Notes under the pieces: generated by a model
The model's input: the letters and a program-made list of their open reading frames with translations, nothing else
What the model was told of the DNA's origin: nothing
The model's database searches: none
Part shown: in pieces, positions 53,553-62,586 of the stretch
Position numbering within the stretch: the stretch's first letter is position 1
Layout of the letters: each line of letters starts with the position of its first letter
Source: CAYTGM01 sp964437365
GTDB taxonomy: Bacteria; Sumerlaeota; Sumerlaeia; SLMS01
Length of the DNA: 64,000 nt
Direction of reading: 5' to 3'
Assembly (NCBI GenBank): GCA_964437365.1
Contig: CAYTGM010000009.1
Coordinates: forward strand, 149,513 to 213,512
Translations under genes and position numbers: made by a program

Positions 53553-56201
53553 TCAGTTAACCGGAACAGCTTCGTCGAAATCTTCGATGGCGAGTGCATC
53601 TCTTTTTTCCTGAGCCTTCTTCATATCAGGATTCAGCTCGAGGGCTTTGTCATAGTATTGACGTGCGGTTTCTTTCTCGCCTTTCTTTTCATAGAGCTGG
53701 CCAAGGTTAAGATACACCTCGGGGTCACGGACAGAGCGCTTAGCAGCCGCTTCAAGATACTCTCTTGCCTTTTCATACTGTCCCATCTGGGTGTAGACCG
53801 TTCCCATGGAATCAAGTATATAAGCGGCATTAGGATTTAACGAGAGAGCAGATTTAATGAGTTCTTCCGCTTCATCAAGCTTGATATTATTCTGGGCATA
53901 GAGATATCCAAGGTTGTTTGCTGCTGTCTCGTACCACCCATTCTCCTCAGCAGGAGCAAGTCCCATAAGTTCTTTATAGTATTTTTCGGCCGTATCCAGG
54001 TCATTGGTTTCAGAAGCAGCCATGGCCAGTTGAAACATGACTTCGGGATCATCAGCATTCTCTCGAATCAGCTGTTTGAGGATACTGACGGCCCGGTCTG
54101 CGTCACCTTGCTGTACATAGATAGTTGACCTGATCAACTGAGTTTGAACTGGCTCCTCGGTATTGAATCTTCGAACGAGACTGTTCATCTCCTGTTTCAG
54201 CTGATCTTCTTTGTTCTGACTTGCGATACTCATGAGGTAAGGTTCCCAGATAGAGATATCTTCAGGATAATCTGAGACAATATCTCTGTAAGCATCCTCA
54301 GCTTTGCTGTACTCACCCAGCTGAGAAAAAACCTGAGCGAGAGCCAGACTCTTGCGTTTTTCTATCTTTTCGCGACCGCGGATATGCTTGTCTATATTAT
54401 CCAGTGATTTGACGGCGAGCTCTGGCTCATTCAGCATGATGTAACTGTGAGCAAGAAGAACCCTGGCATCAAGATAGTCAGGAACAACATCGATGGCGAC
54501 TTCGAGAATCCTGCGTGCTCTTTCGTACTCACCATACTCCTGATTCAGGTTGGCATAGCGGGCTGCGAAGTTGGGGTTTTCCCGGAATTGTTTCATGGCC
54601 TGATCTTCTAGTGAATCAAGAAGCTCGCCATCGTTGCTTTCCAGATAGATCTTCGCAAGGCGTAACCAGGATCCAAAGTCTTTTCCATCTGCAGCAATTG
54701 CCTGTTGAAACATATCGGCTGCGGATTCCATATCCCCTTTGTTCGTATAGAAATAGCCCAGCCTCTTCAGAAGAAACGAATTTGCCGGGTTTGCCGTGAG
54801 CGCATCTTTAAGAAGTTTTTCCGCAACCTCATCATTGCCGCGTGACTCCTCGATCGTTGCCAGAGCCTCAACGGACTGCACGTCATCTTCATTCAGACTG
54901 ACTGCTCTTCTCAGCAAAGGGTAAGCTTTGTCTGCCTCCCCCATGTCGAAATAGATCTTGCCAACTTCGCGATTCGTTTCGGCGTCGGTTGGATTTGCGG
55001 CAATCGCAAGGCGAAAGTAGGGCTCCGCATTCTCGACCTGATTAAGGTTAACGTAATAGCGTGCAAGATCAAGCAAAGCGGCGAGATTTGAAGAATCGAT
55101 ATCCAGCATTTCTTCTCGCACCGTTTTGAGCGATTCCCAATCACCCTGACGTTTCAGGTATTCTGCATAGATTTCATAAATCTTCAGATCGCCATCTGCT
55201 TCTTCGATCAACCTCTCATAGGCTTCACGAACAGCTTCCTGGCCTGATCGTTCTTCAAGAATACTTTCCCATGAGCTTCGCAGTTCACCGCTATTCGGGC
55301 TAATCTTGATTCCTGTCTCGTAGAGTACCAGAGCATCATCAATCCGACCACCAGCTGCCAGCCGCCGCGCCGTTTCCTGCATTCGGTCTATAAGGGTAGG
55401 ACGATATTTCAGAAGTCTCTGATAGACAATAGAAGCTTCACGTATATCTCCCTTTTCAGCCTGAGCTTCGGCATTCCAGAGGAGTGCTGTCAAATTCTTG
55501 TCATCAATGGTCAAAATCTTTTGTGAATACTCAATGGTCTTATCCAGATCACGATCAACCTGATAGGCAAGATGGGTTAACGTCTGTAATGCTTCGATGT
55601 TATTCGGCTTCACTTCAATGACGTCTTCCAGCCACCGCCGCGCATCACCATATCTGTGTCGTAAAAGTTGAATGCGAGCCATCTTCAACATGGCCTCATA
55701 ACTCTGCTTATCAACTTTCAATATTTCTTCGAGAAGTGATTCTCCGCGAGAGAGATCATTGAGCATCACGCACAGGTCGGCCAGCTGAAGCTTCAGAAAC
55801 AGGTTTTCGGGATCTTTTTTGAGAGCATCATCGAAAGCCTTTAAAGCTTTCGCAGGACTTCCCGACTCAAGGTAGTAGACCCCTTCTGTATAGCTCTGAA
55901 GCGCTCTTTCAGCGATAGGATCGTTGGAGGTATCCGACTCACCTTCAAAGATCGTTACTCCAATTGTATTTCGAAAAGGCGGAGCATAAAGGTATTCTTC
56001 CTCTTCCAGCTTGAAGGGTTCGCGATTGTCCTCAATAATTTGAGGCTCTTCTCTCTCCGAGAAGAATTCCTCCCAGTATTTCTGGTAGTTCCTTTGAGCA
56101 GAAACATCTGTCGCAGCAGTGCTGAGCAGAACTCCCGCAACAAGAAGAGATAAGGATCTTCTGGAGGTATTTATAAGGCAGTGTTTTTTGATAGTTTTCA
56201 T
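53553..56201 (-). CDS. large secreted TPR-repeat protein
   Basis: About 882 aa from the ATG at 56201 (the frame is open to 56249; this ATG gives a good signal peptide ending TAATDVSAQ). From residue ~70 to the end it is almost all TPR repeats, about 20, e.g. ALKAFDDALKKDPENLFLKL, ARRILEVAIDVVPDYLDAR, ARQYYDKALELNPDMKKA. Resemblance is to PelB/BcsC/PilF-like periplasmic TPR scaffolds. Paired with the PilT-N-domain protein downstream. It probably organises an envelope complex; the partner is unknown. Confidence 0.85.
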   Translation of the reverse strand: MKTIKKHCLINTSRRSLSLLVAGVLLSTAATDVSAQRNYQKYWEEFFSEREEPQIIEDNREPFKLEEEEYLYAPPFRNTIGVTIFEGESDTSNDPIAERALQSYTEGVYYLESGSPAKALKAFDDALKKDPENLFLKLQLADLCVMLNDLSRGESLLEEILKVDKQSYEAMLKMARIQLLRHRYGDARRWLEDVIEVKPNNIEALQTLTHLAYQVDRDLDKTIEYSQKILTIDDKNLTALLWNAEAQAEKGDIREASIVYQRLLKYRPTLIDRMQETARRLAAGGRIDDALVLYETGIKISPNSGELRSSWESILEERSGQEAVREAYERLIEEADGDLKIYEIYAEYLKRQGDWESLKTVREEMLDIDSSNLAALLDLARYYVNLNQVENAEPYFRLAIAANPTDAETNREVGKIYFDMGEADKAYPLLRRAVSLNEDDVQSVEALATIEESRGNDEVAEKLLKDALTANPANSFLLKRLGYFYTNKGDMESAADMFQQAIAADGKDFGSWLRLAKIYLESNDGELLDSLEDQAMKQFRENPNFAARYANLNQEYGEYERARRILEVAIDVVPDYLDARVLLAHSYIMLNEPELAVKSLDNIDKHIRGREKIEKRKSLALAQVFSQLGEYSKAEDAYRDIVSDYPEDISIWEPYLMSIASQNKEDQLKQEMNSLVRRFNTEEPVQTQLIRSTIYVQQGDADRAVSILKQLIRENADDPEVMFQLAMAASETNDLDTAEKYYKELMGLAPAEENGWYETAANNLGYLYAQNNIKLDEAEELIKSALSLNPNAAYILDSMGTVYTQMGQYEKAREYLEAAAKRSVRDPEVYLNLGQLYEKKGEKETARQYYDKALELNPDMKKAQEKRDALAIEDFDEAVPVN

Positions 56202-56376
56202 ATAATTGATCGACCTGAGCCGTTTATCGTTCCCAATTCTGTTGAGCATTTCTTGGGGGCACTATGAGGAAGTATTAAAGCGAATCAGTCAAGGATGATC
56301 CGATACCGAGGATCCCATGCGCTCCGTCATATTAGAACGACCCAATCGCCGAAAAGATTGTTTACTACCAGACGAA

Positions 56377-57120
56377 TCAATCATCCATGGCCAGATACAG
56401 GAAATACTCCTGATTTCCCTCGGTTCCGCGGATAACACAAGGGACTGAACCTTTCACACGAAACCCTGCTTCTTCCGCCGCTCTAATGACGTTTTCAACC
56501 GCTTCCCGTTGAATAGATTCATCTCGGATGACTCCACCCTTAGGAACCTTATCTTTCCCCGCCTCGAATTGGGGTTTCACGAGGAGGACCGCTTCACTTT
56601 CAGGCGGCATAATGCGGCGGATCACAGGAAAAGCCCGTTTCAGTGAAATGAACGAAAGGTCGGCAACACAGAGATCGGGACGCGGGTCGAAGTGTTCAGC
56701 TTCCAGCGAGTCCATATGGGTTTTCTCCCAGTTTGCGACCCGATCGTCCTGCCTAAGCTTTTCGTGAAGCTGCGCCCGGCCAACATCTACGGCATAAACG
56801 TAAATGGCACCGTGTTGAAGAAGGTAATCCGTAAACCCTCCCGTGGAGGCACCGAGGTCGAGAGCTACACGCTCAGATGAAGAAACTTTGAAGTGTTCCA
56901 TCGCACCTGCGAGTTTAAGTCCACCCCGAGAGACATAGGGACAATCGTTTCCCTTAACCTTCAGCTCGGTGGATTCTGGAACAAGCTTACCTGGCTTGTC
57001 GAGTTTCTCGGACTCACTGTGAACAAGACCAGCGCGAATGAGCCGCTGAGCCTTTTCCCGCGTTTCTGCAAGACCTCTTTCTACCAGGAGAACGTCCACT
57101 CGTTTACGGCCGGTTGTCAT
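56377..57120 (-). CDS. tlyA: TlyA-family rRNA 2'-O-methyltransferase
   Basis: 247 aa. S4 RNA-binding domain (residues 6-65: RVDVLLVERGLAETREKAQRLI), then YVSRGGLKLAGAM, SAM motif ALDLGASTGGFTDYLLQ, and the FtsJ-like set with DLSFISLK, LLVKPQFEAG and KGGVIRD. TlyA methylates 16S and 23S rRNA at cytidine 2'-O, which in other bacteria confers capreomycin sensitivity; older annotations call it hemolysin. Start and kinase stop overlap as TAATG. Confidence 0.94.
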   Translation of the reverse strand: MTTGRKRVDVLLVERGLAETREKAQRLIRAGLVHSESEKLDKPGKLVPESTELKVKGNDCPYVSRGGLKLAGAMEHFKVSSSERVALDLGASTGGFTDYLLQHGAIYVYAVDVGRAQLHEKLRQDDRVANWEKTHMDSLEAEHFDPRPDLCVADLSFISLKRAFPVIRRIMPPESEAVLLVKPQFEAGKDKVPKGGVIRDESIQREAVENVIRAAEEAGFRVKGSVPCVIRGTEGNQEYFLYLAMDD

Positions 57121-58460
57121 TATGCTTCTTCTTCATCTTTAATCGGTAGAGTCACCTCAACGATTGCACCCTGATTGGCAGCAGGCGAGATAGTGATTTT
57201 ACCGTCATGGGCATCGATAATTCGCTGTGTAATAGCCAGACCAAGCCCGGTCCCTTTCTTTTTGCGTGTGAAGAAAGGATCGAAGGCGCGATTAGCCTCT
57301 TCCTGCCCCAGTCCTTTACCGTTATCTTCTATGGAAATAATAATGGGAGGTCGCGGTCCTTGTCCGCGACGATAAGAAATCGTAATCATTCCTTCAAATT
57401 CCTCTGCGTCTTCCGATTCCGATATTCTCTCCGAGATTACCTGTTTCGCGTTCAGGATGATGTTCAGAAATGCCTGCTTCAACTGAACAGGATCGCCAAG
57501 GACAACTGGCAAGGCGGGACTCTCGAGTATCTCTACCGTGATCTTTTCTTCGTCATGTGCGGGAACCGCAAAGCTGGCAACTTCTGAAACCAGCTCGCGA
57601 AGATGGATTGCTTCCAGCCCTTCCACTTGGGGGTTTGAGAAATCGAGCATCCGCCTTACGATCTGCTGACAACGTTCTGCTTCGGACATGATGGTTTCAT
57701 AGTCCTCTTTGTAGGTACTGTCGTCCTTTGAGGCTTTAACAAGGTATTCTGCGTAGGTCTTGATGATCCCAATCGGATTATTGATCTCGTGGGCAACGCC
57801 AGCGGTCAGCTCTCCAATACCTGCAAGGGACGCGGACTTGACCATCTGTTCCTGGCTTCTGAGTTGTCTATCTCTCAGCTTGTTTATCAAGCCAACAAAG
57901 GCCTGAGTAATCAACATGATCACCCAGATAAAGGCAAAATTCTGCAAAACGGTTTGTTGCATCAATACACTGGTATTTTGATAGGAGTAGCCGGCTGACA
58001 GCAGAAAAAGTAGAGAGGCGAGAAAGAAACCCGCCAGGTTTTCTTTCTGAGTTTGAAAGAGGGCGAATCCTCTCAAGATCAAAAGTATATACAAAAGAAA
58101 AAAATCACTGGATAGGGTCGGAGACAGCCCGGACAATGATTCGTAGGTATCAATAAAGCAAAGCAGGCAAACAAACAATGCATCAAAGGCGAATGAAATG
58201 GCGACCAGAGGCCTGACCTCGCTGGGTAAAACACGGTCCCGCACAAAGAAATAATGAAGAGCCCCAGTAATGCCAACAAAGGAGAGAAAGAGACCAAAGG
58301 CAAGAGTTGTCGGTGGCTGCCAGTCACGTAACCACATCCAGTAAGCCGCACTTGCGACAACAAAAACCCACTTCAGGGGAAGGATGACCCCACCTTCGAT
58401 CTCACCGAGCCAGGCGGCAAGTTGTCTTTCGGCTGGGTTCAATTTCTTCGGTGTGCTCAT
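57120..58460 (-). CDS. membrane sensor histidine kinase
   Basis: 446 aa. About six transmembrane helices in the first ~185 residues form the sensor, with no separate periplasmic domain. Then HisKA with phospho-acceptor His224 in ELTAGVAHEINNPIG, and an HATPase with N box LNIILNAKQ, G1 DNGKGLG, F box FDPFFTRKKKG and G2 GTGLGLAIT. It resembles NtrB/AtoS/ZraS-type kinases that pair with NtrC-family regulators. No response regulator is adjacent; the NtrC-type gene at 5751-7100 is the only one in the window. It overlaps tlyA by 1 bp. Confidence 0.94.
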   Translation of the reverse strand: MSTPKKLNPAERQLAAWLGEIEGGVILPLKWVFVVASAAYWMWLRDWQPPTTLAFGLFLSFVGITGALHYFFVRDRVLPSEVRPLVAISFAFDALFVCLLCFIDTYESLSGLSPTLSSDFFLLYILLILRGFALFQTQKENLAGFFLASLLFLLSAGYSYQNTSVLMQQTVLQNFAFIWVIMLITQAFVGLINKLRDRQLRSQEQMVKSASLAGIGELTAGVAHEINNPIGIIKTYAEYLVKASKDDSTYKEDYETIMSEAERCQQIVRRMLDFSNPQVEGLEAIHLRELVSEVASFAVPAHDEEKITVEILESPALPVVLGDPVQLKQAFLNIILNAKQVISERISESEDAEEFEGMITISYRRGQGPRPPIIISIEDNGKGLGQEEANRAFDPFFTRKKKGTGLGLAITQRIIDAHDGKITISPAANQGAIVEVTLPIKDEEEA

Positions 58461-58487
58461 CCGGACACTATCTCATTTTGAAAGACG

Positions 58488-59522
58488 TCAGCGTGCATCT
58501 TTATTCCAGTTTTTCCACATTGAATCAGGTGCCAGTCGACTTTCACTCATTGTATAGATTGACCAGAACCTCTGATTCTCACACGTCCACTCCAGAACAT
58601 GCTTGCACGACATTTCTACAACTCCACTGCCAAGTCCAAGAAACACAAGTCCAATTGGTATCAGGACGATATAGATGAACCCACCCGATACCCCCGAGAT
58701 GAGAGCAAAGACAGAGATCAGGCAGACGAGGATAAACGTAACGATTGCATTGAAAACAGAATAGACCAATGCATCCCGAAATGTTCGAGCGATAGACTTA
58801 CTGTGAACTCTGATGAAAAAGAGAGCACGAATCATCAGTACCGTTCCAAGATCAAAAAAGGTTCTCATCGCATAGAAGCGATAAATCAGGATCAGAAAAA
58901 TCACCCCTGCTCCGATCGGGACTACAATACCTTCCCGCTCCGTAGCTGCCATACTCACGCCAAGGGCCATGAGCATCAGAACCGTATTGACGAGTAAACT
59001 GAACCCGAAGGTAGAACTGTACTCCCCTGCAATTGAATAGACCAAGTCTTTTGCTGGCATGGAACAACTGACAAGCTCTCCATTCTCGATGACAGTTGTA
59101 TAGCGCTGATAAGTCATGTGGGTTAACAGGGCGGAAAAGAAAACCATTGAAAAGGGAAGGAATACTGCCTCGAGAAACCCGAGATAGAGCATGATTTGCA
59201 AGGCATCATAACCGTTCGAGACAACAACAAAGAGAAAAAGGAGCTCGACGAAGGTTAGAGAAAGAAAAACTACGAGTGGGAAAATACGTGTGGGGTGACG
59301 CGACTCCTTCCTTCCAACGAAATAGAAGAAGAATGCGTTATAAAGGCAATCCTTTGGCCAGACGCGCCTGCTCAGGAAAGACCATCCAAGCTTCTGCCAC
59401 CAGCTGAAGGGGTTGTCCTTTGGGGGAATAACCTCTTTCTTTTCCGGTTCCTTCATTCCTCGTGTATACATCCACGTGGAACTGGGAAGCGCACCTGACT
59501 GGGAAGGCCGTTTTTCACTCAT
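58488..59522 (-). CDS. multi-pass membrane protein, paralogue 2 of a tandem pair
   Basis: 344 aa. Cytoplasmic N-terminus with the shared motif KDNPFSWWQKLGWSFLSRRVWPKDCLYN, then about six to seven helices and a short polar C-terminus. The same motif in its neighbour reads KENPLSWWHRFGWSLMHQRIWPDAILHN, so the two genes arose by duplication. The helix layout is reminiscent of Yip1-type membrane proteins, but I would not assign it. It overlaps the upstream paralogue by 4 bp. Confidence 0.78.
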   Translation of the reverse strand: MSEKRPSQSGALPSSTWMYTRGMKEPEKKEVIPPKDNPFSWWQKLGWSFLSRRVWPKDCLYNAFFFYFVGRKESRHPTRIFPLVVFLSLTFVELLFLFVVVSNGYDALQIMLYLGFLEAVFLPFSMVFFSALLTHMTYQRYTTVIENGELVSCSMPAKDLVYSIAGEYSSTFGFSLLVNTVLMLMALGVSMAATEREGIVVPIGAGVIFLILIYRFYAMRTFFDLGTVLMIRALFFIRVHSKSIARTFRDALVYSVFNAIVTFILVCLISVFALISGVSGGFIYIVLIPIGLVFLGLGSGVVEMSCKHVLEWTCENQRFWSIYTMSESRLAPDSMWKNWNKDAR

Positions 59523-60565
59523 TCATCCCGAGACCCCGCTCGCCTTGAAAGCTTCCAGCTCGAGAGCAATGACTTGGGCACTTTCTCACTGATTCGACCC
59601 GTCGTGAGCGCCCAGAGCTGAGATCTCTTTAAAACCCAGTAAAGTGTCTCCTCCTCATAATCTTTAAGAAAGCTCGGAAAAACAAATAAAAAGTATAGTC
59701 CCAGCAGAGGGGTCAGGATCATCAGATAGAAGAATATCCCCCCGGTATAGCTCTGAATAATGAATGCAGATGCCATAATAAAGGGGAAAATAATGGGGAT
59801 CAAGCCCCATGGATATATCCAGTCCCGGATAGCACGAATGAGAGCCGAAAGGAAATCAGGGATGAACATACAGGCCCGAATAGCGATAACAGCTGCAAAC
59901 TCTACCATAGACTTAAAGACGAAGACCCGGTATCCAAGCACCACGTAAATCAGAAAGAAATGAAGGCCGCTGTAGAGTGATTGACCTGTGAACAATACCG
60001 AGTGAACCGTAATGAACCCAACCAGACTGATTATAGAAAAGATCATCGCGGAGCCGGTGTGGAAAAGAATGGGTCTGATTGTAAGCCCAGCCATAATCTC
60101 CTTCAAACGAATCCTCGTGAGCACCAGCTCTTCCATCCTCATGATCTTGCTCATTCGATAGTAATGAATCATGACAAAAAGCTGAGCCCAGACACCGATC
60201 AAAAGGGGAAGAAACATCAGCTCAAGCAGTACCCAGAGCAGGAAATATTCAAGGTTTGTATTTACATAGCTGATATACAGAACACTCCCCTCGGCTGCCA
60301 GGACCGCGAACCAGAAAACCAGTGAAAATAGATCTTCCAGCAAAGGTCCCCACTTACGTCTTGTCAGATAATAGATAATCGGATTGTGCAGAATCGCATC
60401 GGGCCAGATCCGCTGGTGCATCAGCGACCAGCCGAAGCGGTGCCACCACGAAAGAGGGTTCTCCTTCGACGGACACACTTCTTGAGGGAGCGGCTCCATC
60501 GCCTGCTTAATGCGGTGCTGGAGATAGGCTTCCTGGGATGCGAGATGCGGTGGATCCTGTTCCAA
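59519..60565 (-). CDS. multi-pass membrane protein, paralogue 1 of a tandem pair
   Basis: 348 aa, TTG start with GAGGG at good spacing. N-terminal NPLSWW...GWSL...RIWPDA motif shared with the next gene, then six to seven transmembrane helices (e.g. LFSLVFWFAVLAAEGSVLYI, FHTGSAMIFSIISLVGFITV). Similar length and topology to paralogue 2. It lies downstream of ftsZ but beyond its terminator, so it has its own transcription start. Function unknown. Confidence 0.78.
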   Translation of the reverse strand: MEQDPPHLASQEAYLQHRIKQAMEPLPQEVCPSKENPLSWWHRFGWSLMHQRIWPDAILHNPIIYYLTRRKWGPLLEDLFSLVFWFAVLAAEGSVLYISYVNTNLEYFLLWVLLELMFLPLLIGVWAQLFVMIHYYRMSKIMRMEELVLTRIRLKEIMAGLTIRPILFHTGSAMIFSIISLVGFITVHSVLFTGQSLYSGLHFFLIYVVLGYRVFVFKSMVEFAAVIAIRACMFIPDFLSALIRAIRDWIYPWGLIPIIFPFIMASAFIIQSYTGGIFFYLMILTPLLGLYFLFVFPSFLKDYEEETLYWVLKRSQLWALTTGRISEKVPKSLLSSWKLSRRAGSRDE

Positions 60566-60654
60566 ACGTAGCCCTCAACTCTTGAATTCAAATAGAATTT
60601 AGAGAATGGGGCCAAGAGTGCCTGCAGGTCAATTACTTGGTGATCATTCCTGAA

Positions 60655-60689
60655 AACTAAAGATCCCCTCTCCGGGTTGGAGAGGGGAT
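60655..60689 (-). terminator. intrinsic terminator of ftsZ
   Basis: An 11-bp perfect stem, ATCCCCTCTCC (60663-60673) with GGAGAGGGGAT (60679-60689), and a GGGTT loop. On the minus strand it is followed by CTTTAGTTTT. It lies about 30 bp after the ftsZ stop. Confidence 0.85.
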
Positions 60690-60721
60690 TGAAAAAGAAG
60701 GGGGATGGTGCTTACTTGTGT

Positions 60722-62302
60722 TTAGTCGAACAGAGAGCGGCGACGACGCAGAAACGCTGGAGTTTCGTAATCGTCCTTCTCTTCCTGCTCTTCCTGAGGA
60801 TCAAACAGGCTGACTTGAGGTGCATTCTCCTCAGCAGGCTTTGCCTCAGCTTTGGCCTCACTGGCGGGACGGACATTCGGCTTTGAGCTTCCGCCGTTGC
60901 CACCATTACCACCGTTGGGGCTGGAGCTCTTCGCAACGCGAATCGCCGGGCGGCCATCGTTAGCACCACCATTGGCTCCGCCGTTACTTGAAACTCCCTG
61001 CTCTTTCATCATCGCTTCGAGCGTTTCACGAAGAGACTTGGGCTGCTCTTCCTGGGGCTCTTCAGCTTTGGGAGCTTCAACTGGCGCGGGAGCTTCCTGC
61101 TTCGGAGCTTCTTTCGGCTCTTCCGCAAGCGCACCACCAAGAGCGTCCTGCATATCATCGTCGCTGATCACCACGCGCCTTGGCTGAGGAGCCGGAGCTT
61201 CTTCAACCTTGGGTGCTGCTACTGCCTGTGGCGCAGGTTCAGCGGGAGCAGGAGCGGGAGGAGCTGCCAGTGTTGCCTTTGGCTGCTCAACGATCGGAGT
61301 TGAATTTTCATTCTGACCCATCATCTGGCGACGCTGTATATCTTCTGCGAAGCCGGTTGCGATAATGGTCACGCGGATCTGATCGCTCATGCTTTCATCA
61401 ATGACAGCACCAAAGATCATTTCTGCATCCATGTCAGCGGACTCATGGACCATCTGGGTCGCTTCACTGACTTCCTGCAGGGTGAGATCAGGGCCACCAG
61501 TGATACAGATGAGGACGCCAGTCGCGCCATCGATAACAATCTTATCAAGGAGTGGAGAGCTGGTCGCTTTCTTAACAGCCTCGGCGGCACGGTTTTCACC
61601 TTTGCCGATACCAACACCCATGACGGCGCCGCCTTTGCCACCCATAATGGTGCGGATGTCATTAAAGTCGACGTTAATCAGACCAGGTGTTGCGACGAGA
61701 TCGCTGATTGAAGTTACCGCCTGGGCAAGCACGTTGTCGGCAACTTTGAAAGCGTCTTTGATCGGGACTTTTGGACCAACGTGCTCAAGGAGACGCTCGT
61801 TGTTGATCACGATCATGGTGTCACAGGCATCGCGAAGCTTTTCCAGACCACCTTCGGCACTGCGAAGACGACGGGGTCCTTCAAACTTGAATGGTTTTGT
61901 GACAACGGAAACGGTCAGAATGCCCATTTCTTTGGCAATCTGGGCGATCACGGGAGCGGCACCGGTACCGGTACCACCACCAAGACCTGCGGTTACGAAG
62001 ACGATATCTGCACCCTGAAGGGTTTCGATCACTTCTTCTTTGGCATCAAGCATACAGCGTTCACCCAGCTCAGGAGCGGCACCACAGCCGCGGCCTTTTG
62101 TGAGCTCGGCACCAATCTGAATGCGATTGGGACATTTGCTGCGTTTTAGAGCTTGAAGGTCGGAGTTGATCACATAGAATTCAACGTTCTGAAGACCAAT
62201 ATCGAACATTGAATCGACGGCGTTACAACCACCACCACCTACCCCTACTACCTTGATGCGGGCGAACCCATCGGGCTCGTGTTCCATAACAAAATCGGGC
62301 AT
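60722..62302 (-). CDS. ftsZ: cell division protein FtsZ
   Basis: 526 aa, with strong AGGAGG before the ATG. The GTPase domain has GGGGCNAVDSM (22-32), NSDLQAL, the tubulin signature GGGTGTG (108-114) and the T7 synergy region NVDFNDIRTIM. The globular part ends near 320. It is followed by an unusually long (~190 residue) disordered linker rich in Pro, Ala, Glu and Lys, then Asn-Gly runs (GGANGGANDG, GGNGGNGGSS). The conserved C-terminal peptide is ETPAFLRRRR, matching the FtsA/ZipA-binding consensus. FtsZ polymerises with GTP to form the division ring. ftsA and ftsQ are not beside it, unlike the usual dcw cluster; it has its own terminator. Confidence 0.98.
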   Translation of the reverse strand: MPDFVMEHEPDGFARIKVVGVGGGGCNAVDSMFDIGLQNVEFYVINSDLQALKRSKCPNRIQIGAELTKGRGCGAAPELGERCMLDAKEEVIETLQGADIVFVTAGLGGGTGTGAAPVIAQIAKEMGILTVSVVTKPFKFEGPRRLRSAEGGLEKLRDACDTMIVINNERLLEHVGPKVPIKDAFKVADNVLAQAVTSISDLVATPGLINVDFNDIRTIMGGKGGAVMGVGIGKGENRAAEAVKKATSSPLLDKIVIDGATGVLICITGGPDLTLQEVSEATQMVHESADMDAEMIFGAVIDESMSDQIRVTIIATGFAEDIQRRQMMGQNENSTPIVEQPKATLAAPPAPAPAEPAPQAVAAPKVEEAPAPQPRRVVISDDDMQDALGGALAEEPKEAPKQEAPAPVEAPKAEEPQEEQPKSLRETLEAMMKEQGVSSNGGANGGANDGRPAIRVAKSSSPNGGNGGNGGSSKPNVRPASEAKAEAKPAEENAPQVSLFDPQEEQEEKDDYETPAFLRRRRSLFD

Positions 62303-62586
62303 TTAACTTCCTCCTACGGGAACGGGTCACTTTGTTGCTTCTACAACAGGAACAGGAACGGGCTAAACTTGATCTCAGCAGTAAGTAAAAAGACTCGACT
62401 CAAATGAGCTTTGTCTATTTTGATCAAGTATAGGCAACGAACCCACGAAGCGCGGAACAATGTCAAATACTTTTGTTCGTTAAATCGAAAAAATGAAACA
62501 AAACCACAAATCCTTCACGAAACCAACCTCTTCACGCCTCCAATACAGTCTAATTATCCAGCATATTTCCAGAAAGACGACTCCAA

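Noticed and set aside
62427..62466. Sigma-70 promoter of ftsZ on the minus strand (TTGACA and TATACT)
   Set aside because: The two boxes are individually good, but the spacing is 28 bp, far from the 16-18 bp needed.
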